From Antilocapra americana (Eukaryota; Chordata; Mammalia; Artiodactyla; Antilocapridae), in the NCBI GenBank assembly GCA_007570785.1, contig ML662442.1, positions 31,639,909 to 31,703,908 on the forward strand: 64,000 nt of DNA, read 5' to 3'. Below the pieces are notes generated by a model. It did no database searches. It was not told the origin of the DNA and saw nothing but the letters and a program-made list of their open reading frames with translations. The position numbers were made by a program, and so were the translations under genes. Below are positions 12,040-25,300 of this stretch, piece after piece (positions within the stretch are counted from its first letter, which is position 1; each line of letters starts with the position of its first letter).

Positions 12040-12700
12040 AACCTAAATGGACTTTGGGGATATCATCAAAGAGAGAATGATTCATATTATGGGATTGTCA
12101 AAAATAGGAAAGAAAGAGAAAGGGGCAGAGAAGCCATTTGAAGAAATAATCATTGAAATATCTCTAAAGTTAAGGAAACAAGTGGCTATACCTAAAGATG
12201 TTCAACAAACAAGTAGGAGAAACTCATTGAGACTTACAGTACAATATATTATATTCAAATTGTTGAATGTCAAAGACAAAGAATCTTGAGAGTAGCAAGA
12301 CAACGCAACTTGTCAAAGTATCCTCAATAAAATAATGATCAGATTTCTTAACAGTTAATTTGCAGGCCAGGGAGGATGATGCATGAAAAGTGCTGAAAGA
12401 GAAAAGCTGCCAACCAAGAATTCTGAGTGCACCAAAACTCTCCTTTTGAAAATGTGAGAGAAATTAAGACAATCTCAGATAAGCAAAAGTTTAAGATGTC
12501 CATTTCCAGTAAGGCTGCCCTTAGAAGAAATGCTAAAAGGAGTCTAAGTTGAAACAGAAAGGCACAGCACAGTAACTCAAATCCTTATGAAAATAAAAAA
12601 GATTTCCAATAAAGACAAATATATGGACAAATACAAAGTCTGTATTTCTATAATTCATAATTCCACTTCATTCTTTTATGAGCTTTAAAAAAGAAAAGCA
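12040..12700 (+). mobile_element. Old HAL1/L1M ORF1-like fragment
   Basis: An 80-codon frame at 12047-12289 has a pattern like L1-type ORF1 proteins (DIIKERMIHIMGLSK, later 'EEIIIEISLKL'). Further on, 'caaccaagaattctgagtgc' and 'agaagaaatgctaaaaggag' match the usual end of such ORF1 genes. The frame is broken several times, so it is a fossil. Confidence 0.6.
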
Positions 12701-14849
12701 TAAGGCTTCACAGAACTTAAACAGACAATAAATGCCTGATTTCAAGTAATATAATAACATATTTCCATAATTTCTACTGCATTTTTATTTATATATTTCC
12801 CTTATGTACTTAAGAACCATTCTAAATCAATTTCTCTATTTTTGTATAAAATGCAATATATTGAATTTCATGGCTAAAGCCCATATAAAAACAGTATAAA
12901 CTGAAAAATAAATTAACTCACTTTAACAATTCAATCAGTAAAAATGTATTAGCGAATCAACATATTAATCAGAGATCAAAAAATGGTGAAGTTCAAATGT
13001 ATTTTATTTTGTTTATGCAATGTTTTAAAACAGCATTGACTGGATACCAAATGTAAGCATTATGTGGTTTCATAGGAAAACTGCATTTCAAGATTCTCTT
13101 TTTAAAAAATGCAAAGAATTGGCAGCACAGGGCCACATTCTTCTCTAGTTAATTATACACATCTTAGTGGTTTCTCACTTCTGTAAGGAATCATGATTGA
13201 TGTTCGTGGACAAGGAGAAAAGAGCTCTGAGAAAGACCAGTAACGAAGGGAAGAGCAGGAATTATATACAAAAAAAGTTTGAGAAGTCTTTAGATATAAA
13301 GGTAACGAGTCATTAGGTATAAAGGAGAAGGTGGCTCATGGAAACTAGGGTAAGAAAGGGTTTCAAATAAATAATATAAAAAAAAACCCTTCTCTTACCT
13401 TCTTCATCTCCTTATACATTAAGAACAGAGTATTAAAGTCATGTCTGCTCATACCACCCTCTGATGTGATCAAACAAAAGGCTCCCTAAAACTGTGGAAA
13501 TTTGTAAGTAACAAGGTAAGGATGTTGTGCCTGTTAAAGAACAGATGACTGCGTTTCTCTTCTGTTCTGGAGTCCTTAGAACGACAAAATTGCTCCTACA
13601 CCAGGCATCTATGCTACTTTTGAAAAACGGTTTTGTGGGAGCAATTATATGATTTTAATAGAAACTTGTCTTTGCAAGGTACTCTATGTCTGTAGGAAAG
13701 TGGGACTGTAGAAATAAGGATACATAATTGTAAACATTTCTTTAAGATAAATCTCTTCCTTTTCCTACTTCCTCTACCTGAAAACACGTGTCTTTATTTC
13801 CCCTTATTGTTTATTTTAAGATCTGTGGGTAACAACTTTGGCTACCTACAATGGGTCAGAAAAGGAATGTAATCTACTAAATGACTATGAGCTCCAATTC
13901 CACATTACAAAAGCCTCTAGCCTCTATCCTCTTCAGAGTTGGAATGAATATTCCACAGGTGCCTTATAAAGCCTACTACAGGACCATAACAGAACACAGA
14001 AAATTACCCTTACCCTGAACATTGACTATTCTAGAACACATGCATCTAGCATCGGATCTAGCTAGATGAATTACTAGATTGCTCTTGATTCTTTTATGAT
14101 CTGGTCATAATGGTTTCTTGAACAATGTCCCTTTGCAACCTTGACAATCCCCAAGTGGTCCTATTGAATTAGAAAGCCGCTGGGTGACAGATTAAGGGGA
14201 CAGACAATAGTGACCACTTCTATGCATTCTGCCTTCTGTGATTCTTAAAACTAATCCTTATGTTTAAGAATTTGGCTAAATGGCAACATTGTCTCGAAAC
14301 ATGTTCCTTGATAAATTCAGAGTTACCTTTTCCTTCCAGAAACCTTTTCATGAAGTGTTCTATGTTATCTGAAGATTCAAATATAGCTATCCTATTTGAA
14401 AAATGAAAAAGTGAGACCAAAACATCCTTAGGCTTTCTATAGATGTAAATAACCTGCAGAGAAAATAATGAAACAATTTTAATAGTTCTTGGTTATCCTC
14501 ACAGGTTTTGTTTTTAACACCTACAAAGTATTTAATTACAGGAATGCAGAATAATTCATCAGTTTGCTACTCATGTACATTTAGGTTATTCCCAATATCT
14601 GTTATTACAAAGACTTATGGAATAAATAATTTCATTTCCAAGACATTTTACATGTGCTACCATATAAGACTAATTTCTTAAAGTGAAATTATTTATTTTC
14701 ATATTTTATTATTATCACAAACTATCTGGCAGAGATATTCAATTTATTCTTGGTAAGCATTAAGTGATATTTGAAACACAGTCAAGGTAACATTGGAGAT
14801 GAGTGAAAAAAGGAAAAACTACTTAATAGATTATTTTAGAATAATTATC
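12701..14849. other. Intergenic, nothing recognised
   Basis: 2.1 kb of AT-rich sequence. The longest frames are under 70 codons and show no family pattern. No repeat can be named by eye. Confidence 0.5.
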
Positions 14850-15090
14850 CATATGGAAAAAGAAAAATAAAATGCATTTCTATCTCATACCCTAGACTGA
14901 AATGCATTTACAGTTAGATTAAGGATTTAAATATGAAAGCAAAATTTGACATCTAAGAAAATAAAGGATGTTTCTCTGGTCAGATAATGAAATCTTATGA
15001 TGTAAAAATTTTTAATATTTTGAAATCTAGATGTTATGGGGATTATTTGCTTTGAAAAAATATATAATACCAATTTAGGAAAAGGCAACT
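14850..15090 (+). mobile_element. Probable old L1 ORF2 3' fragment
   Basis: The 'tttctatctcataccctaga' stretch with 'gattaaggatttaaatatga' follows the order of the ORF2 region that in the young L1 lies around 3500-3600. It is strongly diverged, so the call is tentative. Confidence 0.45.
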
Positions 15091-15696
15091 GATTTAAGTA
15101 AACTGATGAGAAAACAAAAATGTGGTAAGATTATAAATAAACTTGATAGGGTTATAAATACCTGACAGGATCATATACATATTTATTATATACTTTAATC
15201 AAGTCTTTCCTGTTTCACTTCATTCATAGCTTTTAATCTACTTGATGTCTAGCAAAACTACAAAGAGCCTTGAAATTTGACAAGACTAAAATTACAGTGA
15301 CAAAAATCAAATACTGGCAAAATAATCATAGAAAATTAAAGTCTATTTTCTAAATAATTGCATATAAAAACTCCTGCACTCACCAGCATTATGTTAAAAC
15401 AAACATTATTAGCAAGTAAAATGTATTCCAGGAATAAAACATCATTAAATATTATTGAATTTTATTTCACTATGGATTAAAGAGCAGGAATACGGCATCT
15501 TCAGAGTTGCCCAAAAGGCATTTTATGTTATTAGTCCTTTTCTAAAGAGCACAAAAACAAAAGTGAATGTAAAACTCCAAATCAACTAAGAAGAGAAAAA
15601 ATCCTCAACCTTATGTACCACAGAATGCAATTTCGAAAGAAATCAAAACACAAAAACAAGAAAAAATACTAAAAATGCTAGTATCAAGGGCAAGAG
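15091..15696. other. Intergenic, nothing recognised
   Basis: AT-rich, with no gene and no nameable repeat. Confidence 0.45.
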
Positions 15697-15902
15697 GGGT
15701 ATCCCAGGTGGCAGTAGTGGTAAAGAACACGCCTGCCAATGCAAGAGACATAAGACTCGCAGGTTTGATCCCTGGGTTGGGAAGATTCCATGAAGAAGGG
15801 CATGGCAACCGACTCCGGTATTCTTGCCTGGAGAATCCCATGGACAGAGGAGTCTGGCAGGAGTCTAGGGGGTTGTGAAGAGTCAGACATGACTGAGTGA
15901 CT
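15697..15902 (+). mobile_element. Bov-tA SINE
   Basis: Full-length copy: head 'ggtatcccaggtggcagtag', body 'gactccggtattcttgcctg', end 'gacatgactgagtgac'. The stretch near 15850 carries a small 'gagtctggcaggagtctagg' duplication. Confidence 0.9.
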
Positions 15903-16152
15903 TTCACTTATTGTGAAGTATACTGCATAGGAAAATAAAATGTTTTATTAATTTAAGATGATAAATATCCTAAAGAATAAAAGAAAAATTAATAAAAATA
16001 ATAGAAGAGATTAAGGCAGCCAAATATATTAGAGAAAAAAACCAAGTCGTTTTCCTTTAAAACAGCAAAATCTAAACAGAAAATATATTGAAAATATGTC
16101 TAGTTCATAAAGTCTTTAAAAAATAAAAAATTGGAAATTGATAAAAATATTG

Positions 16153-16273
16153 AAAGTGAAAGTGAAGTAGCTCAGTCGTGTCCAACTCTTAGCAACTCCG
16201 TGGACTGCAGCCCACCAGGCTCTTCCATCCATGGGATTTTCCAGGCAAGAGTACCGGAGTGGGTTGCCATTTT
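16153..16273 (-). mobile_element. Bov-tA/Bov-A2 half unit
   Basis: Starts with the aaagtgaaagtgaagtagct block and ends at 'gagtgggttgccatttt'. This is one Bov-A monomer in reverse orientation. Confidence 0.85.
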
Positions 16274-19200
16274 CACTGAAGTTCTTTGAATTGTCTTTCT
16301 GAGTTATCTCGCACCTTGTTGAATTTCTTCATAACAGCCATTTGAATTCTTTATCAGTTATATTGCAAGATTATGTGTCTTTCAATTCCTTTGCTTAAGA
16401 ATTGCCACTTTCTTCCTGCGATATGGTATTACTGTGCTATTTCATAGCATGTGATAAAAATCCCATTTGAAAGGGCAAATGCCTTTCTTATTTAGGGAAG
16501 GTTTTGTTTACCTTGATTCAACAGTTCAACAGATTGACAGAAACCTTTCTTTTGTTTTCCAGAAGATGGCTCTTAGCACAAGTTTTTGATTTCTCTGAGT
16601 GGATCTGACTTGCAGAAAAAGTTGGGAGTGACCCTAAAAATTGTGGCCTAAAAGGAAGCTGGTAGCAGAGTGGGGAGGTATGTGCATAGCACCCGGGGCT
16701 TTGGCTGTGTCCGCAGCCCAGCAGGGACTCCCAGGGGACTCTGAGTTGTCTTCTTGCTGAAATCATGCAGTGGACAGCAGGAAATGTGATCCTTTTCTTC
16801 TCTTTGTCTGCTCTCTCCCCTTACCTTTCCCTGCTGCGCCACAGCCCCCGGTGCTCCTGGAGAGCAGCAGGTCTCTCCAGCTGTACCAGAGCAGGCAGAT
16901 CTTCACTAAACACTTCCTTTTCCACCTCCTCTGCTAGAGGGACCGCGACTGCCCCTTTGCCTCCACGGCAGCTGTGATATTCGCGGCCCCCTAGTCTTGT
17001 TCAAGGTCCAGTCCATTCCCTTTCAGATGTAGAAAACGGATGTGTCTCCCAGGTGTCCTGGTGCACTGCACAAAGACACTTTTGTTTGATTATATATATC
17101 TAATTAGTTTTAAATCAAAGGAGAGGAGAAAGTGAGTATCTTAGGCCATGAAGATGCTGATGTTTATTTCAATGGGTATGATTGAGAGCTGGGAAAAAAA
17201 AAATCTTTTTGAAAATTTTTTCTAAGTGGGAGCTGATTTAAGGTTTAAATGCAGTACAGTTGTTTCCTCGGAAAAGTGGGGAGGCAGGAAAATTTAGGCA
17301 GGGAACATAAGACAGGCCACATTTCAAGTAACAACTACAGGTGCCTTTTTACTGTATGAAAATATTCATGCAAGAAGAGAGACAGAAGCCTATCTAGGAG
17401 ACAGAATTTTGGGATTATCAGTCCAATCTAGAGGAGTTTAAAGCCCATCAGGTTCGCTCAAAGGACCATAAAATTCTAGAATCAAAACCCTATCACTCAA
17501 GTTCTGGTTGCAGAATGGTGGCATAATTCCCTTCACCCATCTTTCAAATATCTATAAATTCTCTGGACAAGTGAGTTTAAAAACCCGCAACTTGATGAAG
17601 ATACCAAAGAGTAAACAAAGGCAGACACTTTGTGGAGGGGACACAAAACTGGAACAATTGATCATGCGTGGGGATGATTGTCTCTTTTTTGTTTGTTTAG
17701 TTTTTATTTTTGCCTGTTTTGTCCCTGCAGCCAGCCACTGCGGCCCCAAAATACTGGTGGTTAAAAAGCAATAGATGCCTTCACCACTAGATGGCACCAG
17801 TTAACCCAAAATTTTCAAGACGATTTAGTCAATTTTGTTTATAGGTAGGATGCAGGCCTTTTCAAAATCAAAAGAGATATTTAAATTTAATACCATTTAC
17901 AGAGTGAACAAGCAACCTCAGTAATACACTGTTTAACAGTTAGGACTCTATTATGAACAAAAATCTCTTAAGAAATGGTAGTAATGGATTTGTACCATAT
18001 GGTAACCCAGAGTAAAATTCACAAAAATTTCACTCCTTTGTTCACAACCCTGCTTTGGCATATGCTTATCCTTGCTTATTTTTTATCATAAAAATATGAA
18101 TTAAAAAAAAGAAACTCCACTCATAAGCACTGCTGTCTTGTTGATATTGCTGGAACTTAATGTTCTTGAAGCCTAACTCCAAGACTTGCATTATTTCCAT
18201 ACCTGCAGGGATTTTTAATAGAGTATCACCCATGCTTATTTATTAGCTAAGCTACTTGCTACCTTGAAACTGCCTCCTAGCAGAGTCAAATGCAAGACAA
18301 GGCTTTAATTATATTACTTCAATTTAATTCTCCTCTAACAAAATTGAATTACACTCCATGCCTAAGTACTTTGTGAAGAAGTATATATTAATATTTTCTG
18401 TTTTCTGTACCAATTCATCTCACTCTCAAATCCTCCTTCCTGCCAACAAAATAAATAAGTAATAAAGCTATAGATTAAGATTATATCTCCTCCAGTGCTG
18501 AACATGGACTTGAGGTAAATTTAATTAAGACAATTAAAATTCTCTGTCAGGGCTGTTTCTCCCCTCCTAATATGTCTTGAATCCTATTTCTCCTTCTCAA
18601 AAGGGACTATGACTCAGAAGAAACTGAGTGTCTGCATTTTGGTGGAGGGGTAGGCTCAGCTAGTCTGGCCTGTGTTCTGTCTTCCTGAGCTCTGCAGACC
18701 CTAGGGCGACGTCTCTGCTCCCACCAGGGCCTCCAGCACAGCTGTGTGTTCCGTGAAACTAGCAGCTACTGATGGTGACCGGGGACCTGCTTGGCCTGAG
18801 GTCTTGAGTTCCTTCTCCTCAGGAGCCTCCTTATCCCCCTACTCCAGGTCTCTTGTCAGTAGGTTCTATTATCCCTTCTTCATTCTTTATATAAGAGCTA
18901 GGGGGGATTCATGTCCTAGAAAAAGTTTTCAGCCCTATCATCCCCCATATCCTCGGGGTGTAGGGGGGGGGCTCTTTTTTCATATTTTTTTGTTTAAATT
19001 GAATTGTGATTTATAATACACACTGTAAAATTCATTAATGTTAAATGGGTAGTTGATGAATTTTTCCTTTTACGTCAGGTGCCATTATGGCTCTGCACAG
19101 CGCTGTCAAATTTTTGATAACCCTTTATAATATTCTTGAACTTTCCCCAGCATTTTCCCATCTTAATTACTGAAAGAGATCTAGTCCATGTGGAATCCAA

Positions 19201-19800
19201 CCCACCCCCCTTTCTTTCCAAGTCCTTTGATGAGTTTGCCCAACAAAGGTGACATGAGAAAGAGACCTCTTGGCAACATTCTGTCATCTCTGTTCCCCTG
19301 ACACAGCTCCTAAAGCAGCAAGCAAGCTAGTGTCATTCACACTTAGCTGTTTATAGGAAGTCACACTTCATGTGTCATTTGTGGAAAACTTTCCCTGTCT
19401 CTTTACAAATCAATGGTCTAAAACTTCTCCCTAGTTCTTGAACTGTGTGACTCATTTATATCATACAATCCCCAACTTTGCTGCCTGTCATGTGTGTTCT
19501 CTGAAAGACAAACACTGGGAGCTGCTTGGACTAGTTTACCTACTGTTTGCAGCTTCATAACACTCAACTGGCTAGCACATAAATATTGAAAACCCACAAT
19601 TTCCTTTCTTCTGGAATCCAAGAATGCATCACTTGACTTCTTGGCACATGTATCTTGCGAGTTTGTCCCACTACAATCAATGACCTCATTCTTTTCACTC
19701 ATAAGAGATGTTACTGACATCTCTCTCAGATTTACCTCAACTAGGAAATGTTCGTGTAATCTTTCAGATGTGTTAAATTAGTATTTACCCACTGTTTTTC
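16274..19800. other. Intergenic, nothing recognised apart from one CTCF-like motif
   Basis: 3.5 kb with no supported gene. Reading frames up to 100 codons on both strands lack conserved patterns and splice logic. The 16680-16980 and 18650-18960 stretches are richer in G and C but show no known promoter or exon. Confidence 0.45.
17784..17798 (+). promoter_or_regulatory. CTCF-like motif
   Basis: The bases ccactagatggcacc fit the CTCF core (CCA, C/G, C/T, AG, purine, G/T, GGC). It is in plus orientation, 3' of RWDD1. This is a motif match only; occupancy is unknown. Confidence 0.5.
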
Positions 19801-19854
19801 CTAAGGCATCAAACAATGTGAAGTGGAAACTAGAAGCATTATTCAAAGCTGCAG

Positions 19855-19910
19855 ACAGCAAAAAGAACATTTCTTTGAAATCTCATATTTTATCTTTAAA
19901 ATGCATAATC
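19855..19910 (+). repeat. Copy 1 of a 56-bp duplicated segment
   Basis: These 56 bases recur at 21048-21103 in direct orientation with two mismatches. The unit starts acagcaaa and ends ataatc. It does not belong to any SINE or LINE that I recognise. Confidence 0.85.
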
Positions 19911-20150
19911 ATCTTGCATTCTATTCCATAATTCATTCACTCAATAATCAGGTGCCTACTCAGTGCCATTGTTCCAGGGATACAGCAATGAACACAAATA
20001 TTTGTGTAGATGTTTCACTTGGTAATACTGTATACCATTTAACACAAGTTAAAAAACTGAAACAATTTTCCCTGATTCAAGAGCAAAACTGGTCATTCAA
20101 GATGGGCCAATTATTGCTTCAAACACCACCCAGTCATGCTGTTACTGGGT

Positions 20151-20370
20151 GGGGCTTCCCAGGTAGCGCTAGTGGTAAAGAACCCACCTGCCAAGGCAGG
20201 GGCACTAAGAGACCTAAGGGTTCGATCCCTGGGCTGGGAAGATCCCCTGGAGGAGGGCATGGCAACCCACTCAGTATTCTTGCCTGGAGAATCCCATGGA
20301 CAGAGGATTCTGGTGGACTGCAGTCCCTGGGGTCTCAGAGTCGGACATGACTGAAGCAACTTAGCACGCA
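20151..20370 (+). mobile_element. Bov-tA SINE
   Basis: Full length from 'ggggcttcccaggtagcgct' to the 'gactgaagcaac' end. The bases ctgttac occur on both sides (about 20139 and 20378) and may be a short target-site duplication. The tRNA-like head carries A and B box remnants. Confidence 0.9.
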
Positions 20371-20754
20371 CACACACTGTTACACATCTTGGAATTATGT
20401 GTGCTTCAGTTGGAGAGGCAGTCTTTGCTTAATTCCCAGCATACAAAGTCAACTGTAAATTCTTATTCACATGAATATATTTGAGAGTATCATTAGAACT
20501 AACCAGGTTGTCTTCATTTCCATTTCATTAGGTTCTGCCTACATTTGAAACGACAAACGTGGATATTTGATACCTGTAGAAAATGTATAAAACATAGCCT
20601 TCAATGAGGGGCAAGTGTAATCATTCTTTACACTTCAAGGTCAAGTATTTACTGACTTCACACTACATGGCTCACCACTGCTTTTCTTAACCTTAATCCA
20701 ACCACTCTTTCAGGTTCTTAAGCAATTGATTAGCTAAAGGAAGGATTTCATCTT

Positions 20755-21013
20755 GCTGCTGCTGCTAAGTCGAGCTTCAGTCCGACTCTGTGCGACCCCA
20801 TAGATGGCAGCCCACCAGGCTCTTCAGTCCCTGGGATTCTCCAGGCAAGAACACTGGAGTGGGCTGCCATTTCCTTCTCCAATGCATGAAAGTGAAAAGT
20901 GAAAGTGAAGCCACTCAGTCATGTCCGACTCTTAGCAACCCCGTGGACTGCAGCCCACCAGGCTCCTCCATTCATGGGATTTTCCAGGCAAGTGGGTTGC
21001 CATTGCGTTCTCC
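20755..21013 (-). mobile_element. Bov-A2 SINE (dimer)
   Basis: Two Bov-A monomers lie in tandem, joined by 'atgcatgaaagtgaaaagtg'. Each holds the 'cagcccaccaggctc' and 'ccaggcaag' blocks. The gctgctgctgctaag start is the reverse-strand tail. The dimer marks the pecoran lineage. The second monomer lacks a few bases near 20990. Confidence 0.92.
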
Positions 21014-21047
21014 GGATTTCACCTTAGGAAAAGCAAAATCTCACATA

Positions 21048-21103
21048 ACAGCAAACAGAACATTTCTTTGAAATCTCATATTTTATCTTTAAAATGTATA
21101 ATC
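21048..21103 (+). repeat. Copy 2 of a 56-bp duplicated segment
   Basis: 54 of 56 bases match 19855-19910. This copy begins 35 bases after the end of the Bov-A2 element; the first copy has no SINE beside it. Confidence 0.85.
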
Positions 21104-22062
21104 TTGGACTTCTCTTTGCATAGAAATACTGAATATTACTGCTATTTCTTTTTGTTGGTCAAGATCAAAGTGGGTGATAAGTGTTAAATTCCTCAGTGAT
21201 GGTTTTGTCTTAACTTTAATCATAAAGCCTGACTTTAAAAATAAACATAGATACTGCTGCTCTGTGGGTATAGAGTTCTCGTACTTTCGAACAGAGAGCT
21301 ATCTGTAAATTGCACAAGTGCTTCCCTGTTGGGGTTAAGATTCAATCCTCCAAAATTGCAGAGACTGGATAATTTGCATGAAGCCTGGCTCTCCTACCTA
21401 CAGCCCCTAAGTCAATCATTCCAAATTATCACAAAGGTCTCATGTACATTAATGTGGATGTGTACAGTGAACAATCCCATGAATTCAGGCCACTTTAGAC
21501 TGGTCATTTAGAAAAGTTGGGAATGTCACAATTTTGGGACCTAACAACCGTAGGACAGCGGTTCTTCATCAGGAGTGTGCGTCCCAACTACTTATCTCTG
21601 GCATGAGACCTCACTCATAATGTTCAGATTGAGGATCAGTGTTTATTAAGCTCCACTGAGAAGGGTCTAGGAGCGCACTTTTCCATAACTCCAAAGATGG
21701 TTCCGATTCAGGTACTATTATAAGACTAAAGACCATTTTACTACTGACTGTTTTATGGGCTTCTGGTTTTGTTAAAACTTAAATTTATCATGTCTGAAGG
21801 CTAGAATTCAGGTTTAATGCCCTGCTCACTCAGTCTTCTAATATTTTATATGAATGAAAACCCTTAGAATTTGAAAGTCACCACTGTCTCCACACAGAAA
21901 TTCCTACTTCAACTCCTTGTACATAAACCCACACTTGTATTCAGCAATGGCATGGATGTTTTAGGCAGGATCTCTAACAGTAAATGACTTTATAAACATG
22001 TGACCTTCTTCCCACCAATAAGAAGTAGTAAATGTTTTAATATTTGAAATTTTTAAGATCAA
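21104..22062. other. Intergenic downstream of RWDD1, nothing recognised
   Basis: No gene or repeat that I can name. It lies between the second 56-mer copy and the RWDD1 polyadenylation signal. Confidence 0.45.
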
Positions 22063-22068
22063 TTTATT
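22063..22068 (-). terminator. RWDD1: RWDD1 polyadenylation signal
   Basis: tttatt on the plus strand reads AATAAA on the minus strand, 145 bases after the RWDD1 stop codon. It would give a short 3' UTR ending near 22045. Longer 3' ends are possible. Confidence 0.55.
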
Positions 22069-22212
22069 AAGTTCAATGATGAAAGCCATCAGAAGAATAT
22101 TCTCCTGAAAATTATTTTTTTCTTAGAAAAAAGAAAGGAAAATCAACACCCTCTCAGTATAGCCACAGATGCTGTGGCAGTCAAGCCTCTCTGCAGACGG
22201 GGGAATAGTCCA

Positions 22213-22334
22213 TTAGTCGGTCAAGTCACTCTCCCGGTCAGCAGGATTGTAGTCTGGATCATCTTCATCGTCCTCCAGCTCCAAGTCATCCATTTCCTGG
22301 AACAAAGACTCATCTACCTCCACGTTGTTTCCAG
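22213..22334 (-). CDS. RWDD1: RWDD1 coding exon 7
   Basis: Residues 204-243, acidic tail, stop TAA at 22215-22213. The acceptor is a pyrimidine stretch ending TTTTGCAG. The exon enters in phase 1 and completes an Ala codon. Confidence 0.95.
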
Positions 22335-25300
22335 CTGCAAAAGACAGAAGATTTCCCCTTCAGTCCTGTACTCAGAACTAAAAGATAAAACCCACAGGCA
22401 GGACCAAACAGACTTCTTCAACATGCATCTGTAGTCCACGTGACGAAATCCTGAACTACTCCTGCAAGTCACACCAGCGGTGATCTGCACTGGTCAACAG
22501 AAACTCACACTTCTTCAGAGCAACTTCAGGCTTCCAGTTCATTGTCTAAAAAATCCAACTACCAAAAAGGCCTTCCTAGAATGAATTATTTATGATCTGG
22601 CATGTTGTAAGTTGGAGACAATGATGATACAAAGTTGATTATCACTGACCAAGAGACCTGTACCAAGAGTTCATCTCTTCCCATACTGGAGATATGTATG
22701 AACACCATTAAAGCTCAACTCTACATATAATTAGCTGACAAATTTATTTTGTTCTTCACTATCATCCAGCTCCCCTGTAACCAGTGGCATGCCTTTCCAA
22801 GATTTAAAATGTCTAAGCACTACTGGAAGCAATACCCAGGCTTTGCATGAAATAACTTTATTCTTCAGTCTGTCTGTAGTACACAGAAGTAGGATATTAT
22901 AGTACTCTTAAATCCCCAAATGTTGTTCACCTTCTTTCCCTCTCAAACTCTAGTCTACTGGCATTCAACTCAGTGAGAAGTAACCCTGCTTCATGAAGCC
23001 TAAGAGCAGTTCAGTAATAAAATACAACTTGGTAGGCTCAGGCCAAAAAGTAATTGACTAGTCCTGGGAGAGGAAGTAGTAAAGCCTTCACAGGGCAGAT
23101 GACAAATATCTTCTTGTTAAATCTGAATCTACCCAGAAGAAAAGGAGCCAGGATGAAGCGATTCTAGGTAGAACATTATACAAAAGCAGAGAAAAACGTT
23201 AAGACTTGAATCCTTCTAACTGGAACACAAGATTCATGAAGAAAAACATCCGAAGATAACACAGATGAAGGCCAAATCGAAGGACCAAGTAGGTCAACCC
23301 CTTCCTCTAGCAGAGACCCATGGGAGGATTTTAAGGGAAGAAGCGGCATGATTAAACATGGGTTTTAGAAATACTACCTCAGAAGTGGTAGCTACAAGGT
23401 AGGTAAGGGCACTAGGAGGAAGAGACCAAGTCAGGGAAATAATGAAAATACTACTAAAGTCCAGTTGAAAAATAACAAAATTTTCGAATCACAAGGAAAG
23501 AGTCGAAAAGACATTTCAGAGTCAGAATCAACAGAGCACTTTTGATAAGTTATTGGCTATAAAGAGATATTTGATCCACCAAACAGGAAAAAGAATCAAA
23601 AATGAGTGAAGACAGTAAAACTTTTAAAAAGACGTTTGATACTTAACCTTCTTCCCTTCTCCAGAAGGTAATCCAGGAACAAGGTCAAAAGGCCAGATGC
23701 TAGAGGATCCCAACAGGCACGATGGGCATGACAGAAGGACGATGAGGTACAGAACTCGGGGAGCTACTAGAGGGTGACTGAGTAAGGAGCTCTCCATTTC
23801 AGACACTCACTGGCCTCAAGCTCCGTGAGGGCAGGGACTTATCTGGAGTGCTCTCTGCTGTACCCTCAGTGCCCAGGACAATGCCAAGCTTACAGCAGGG
23901 ATGCAATAGATATTTGTGGATGGATGGAAATGAATAGATGAAGACAGCAAGAGGATGTGGGTTAGGATAAAAAAGAAAAGGAAAGCACAAGGGACTAGAT
24001 GGTCCAACGACAGCAAGAGTGGTGTGAAATGTAAGATCTTTTGGTTAGTTCCAGGCCTGCAGTTTTTATAAAGGTCCGTGACAGACCATGGATTACAGTT
24101 CCCGTAGATTTGTGATACTAGAACTTTGAGGAAAACAGGTGATCTGAGTCACAGTGACCTGGTTTTCCAAGTGTTAGAGGCAAAGATGACCATATTGTTT
24201 ACCTATTGCTATATTTGATATTCCTTATCATTAAACTTTAAAAAAATACACTGCCAAGGTTTAATGTATAACCTGATCAAACATTAGAATTTATTCTTCA
24301 ACGTATGTTTCTTTAGAGCCTTGGGAAGAAAAATTTACATTAAGTTATCACTATGATTTTCATGGTTTAGTATTAAAAACAGCACATTATGTACATATGG
24401 AATTCTAGTATTATCTTACCATCTTCCAAGAACTGGATATCAGATGTGTCAAGATTATGATCTGTTTCAAATAGCTGTCTCCCTAAAAGAAACAAAACAT
24501 ATTTAATTAGAATGGCATAGCTTTTCTCCATCTTCCCTACAACCCTTTAAAAGGTATAATAATTTTAAAAAGTTAAAAAATATAAAAACCCATTTTTCTG
24601 TGAATTTCAATAAATTTATGAACTCAGTAAGTACCTAAGAGGCATATGAAATGTATTGGCATTAAAATGGAACAAGTGAAAGCCTAGTCCTAGAAAAACA
24701 AATGGGTTTGATTCCACCACTCTTAAGCCTTGTGATCCTAAAAGTCTTGGCAGCTATATCTGAAGATCTATCCACTGCAATAGATGAAAGATAAGCCATA
24801 AAAATTAATCATAATTATGTGTGAAACAACATCATCATATGGAGATAACACTCTCTTTTTGTCCTATATGCCTAAGTATACTATTTTCTTATGGAAATCT
24901 GTCCAAATGATCCTCTTGATATATAAGAAGTAATATAGGAGGGCTTAAAGGGAACAGGATATTGGGTGGGAGGTGGTATCATACCACTTAATTTATTTTT
25001 TCCTGCTTGCTCTTCTTCCTTCATCCGTTTCTTTTTAATTTCCAAGAGTTCTGCATCAAACTTGGCCTTCCAATTTAGGAAATTCTCAATTGTAACAGGA
25101 GTACCATGGAATAATTGCTTAGGAAAGAAAAAGCACACCAGACAAATGAGACAACAGTTAGAAAATAAAGCCTAATGAACTACTAATCTAATGAACATAG
25201 CCGCTTAGAGGAAAACATGAGAAAAATGGTTTCAAGTCCAAATATTTAATAGTCTGATTTCTACCTGCACTGGCTTCTCTCATTGGTTTTGGCAATTTAC

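Noticed and set aside
22174..22434. 86-codon plus-strand frame
   Set aside because: Antisense shadow of the last RWDD1 exon; no family pattern of its own.
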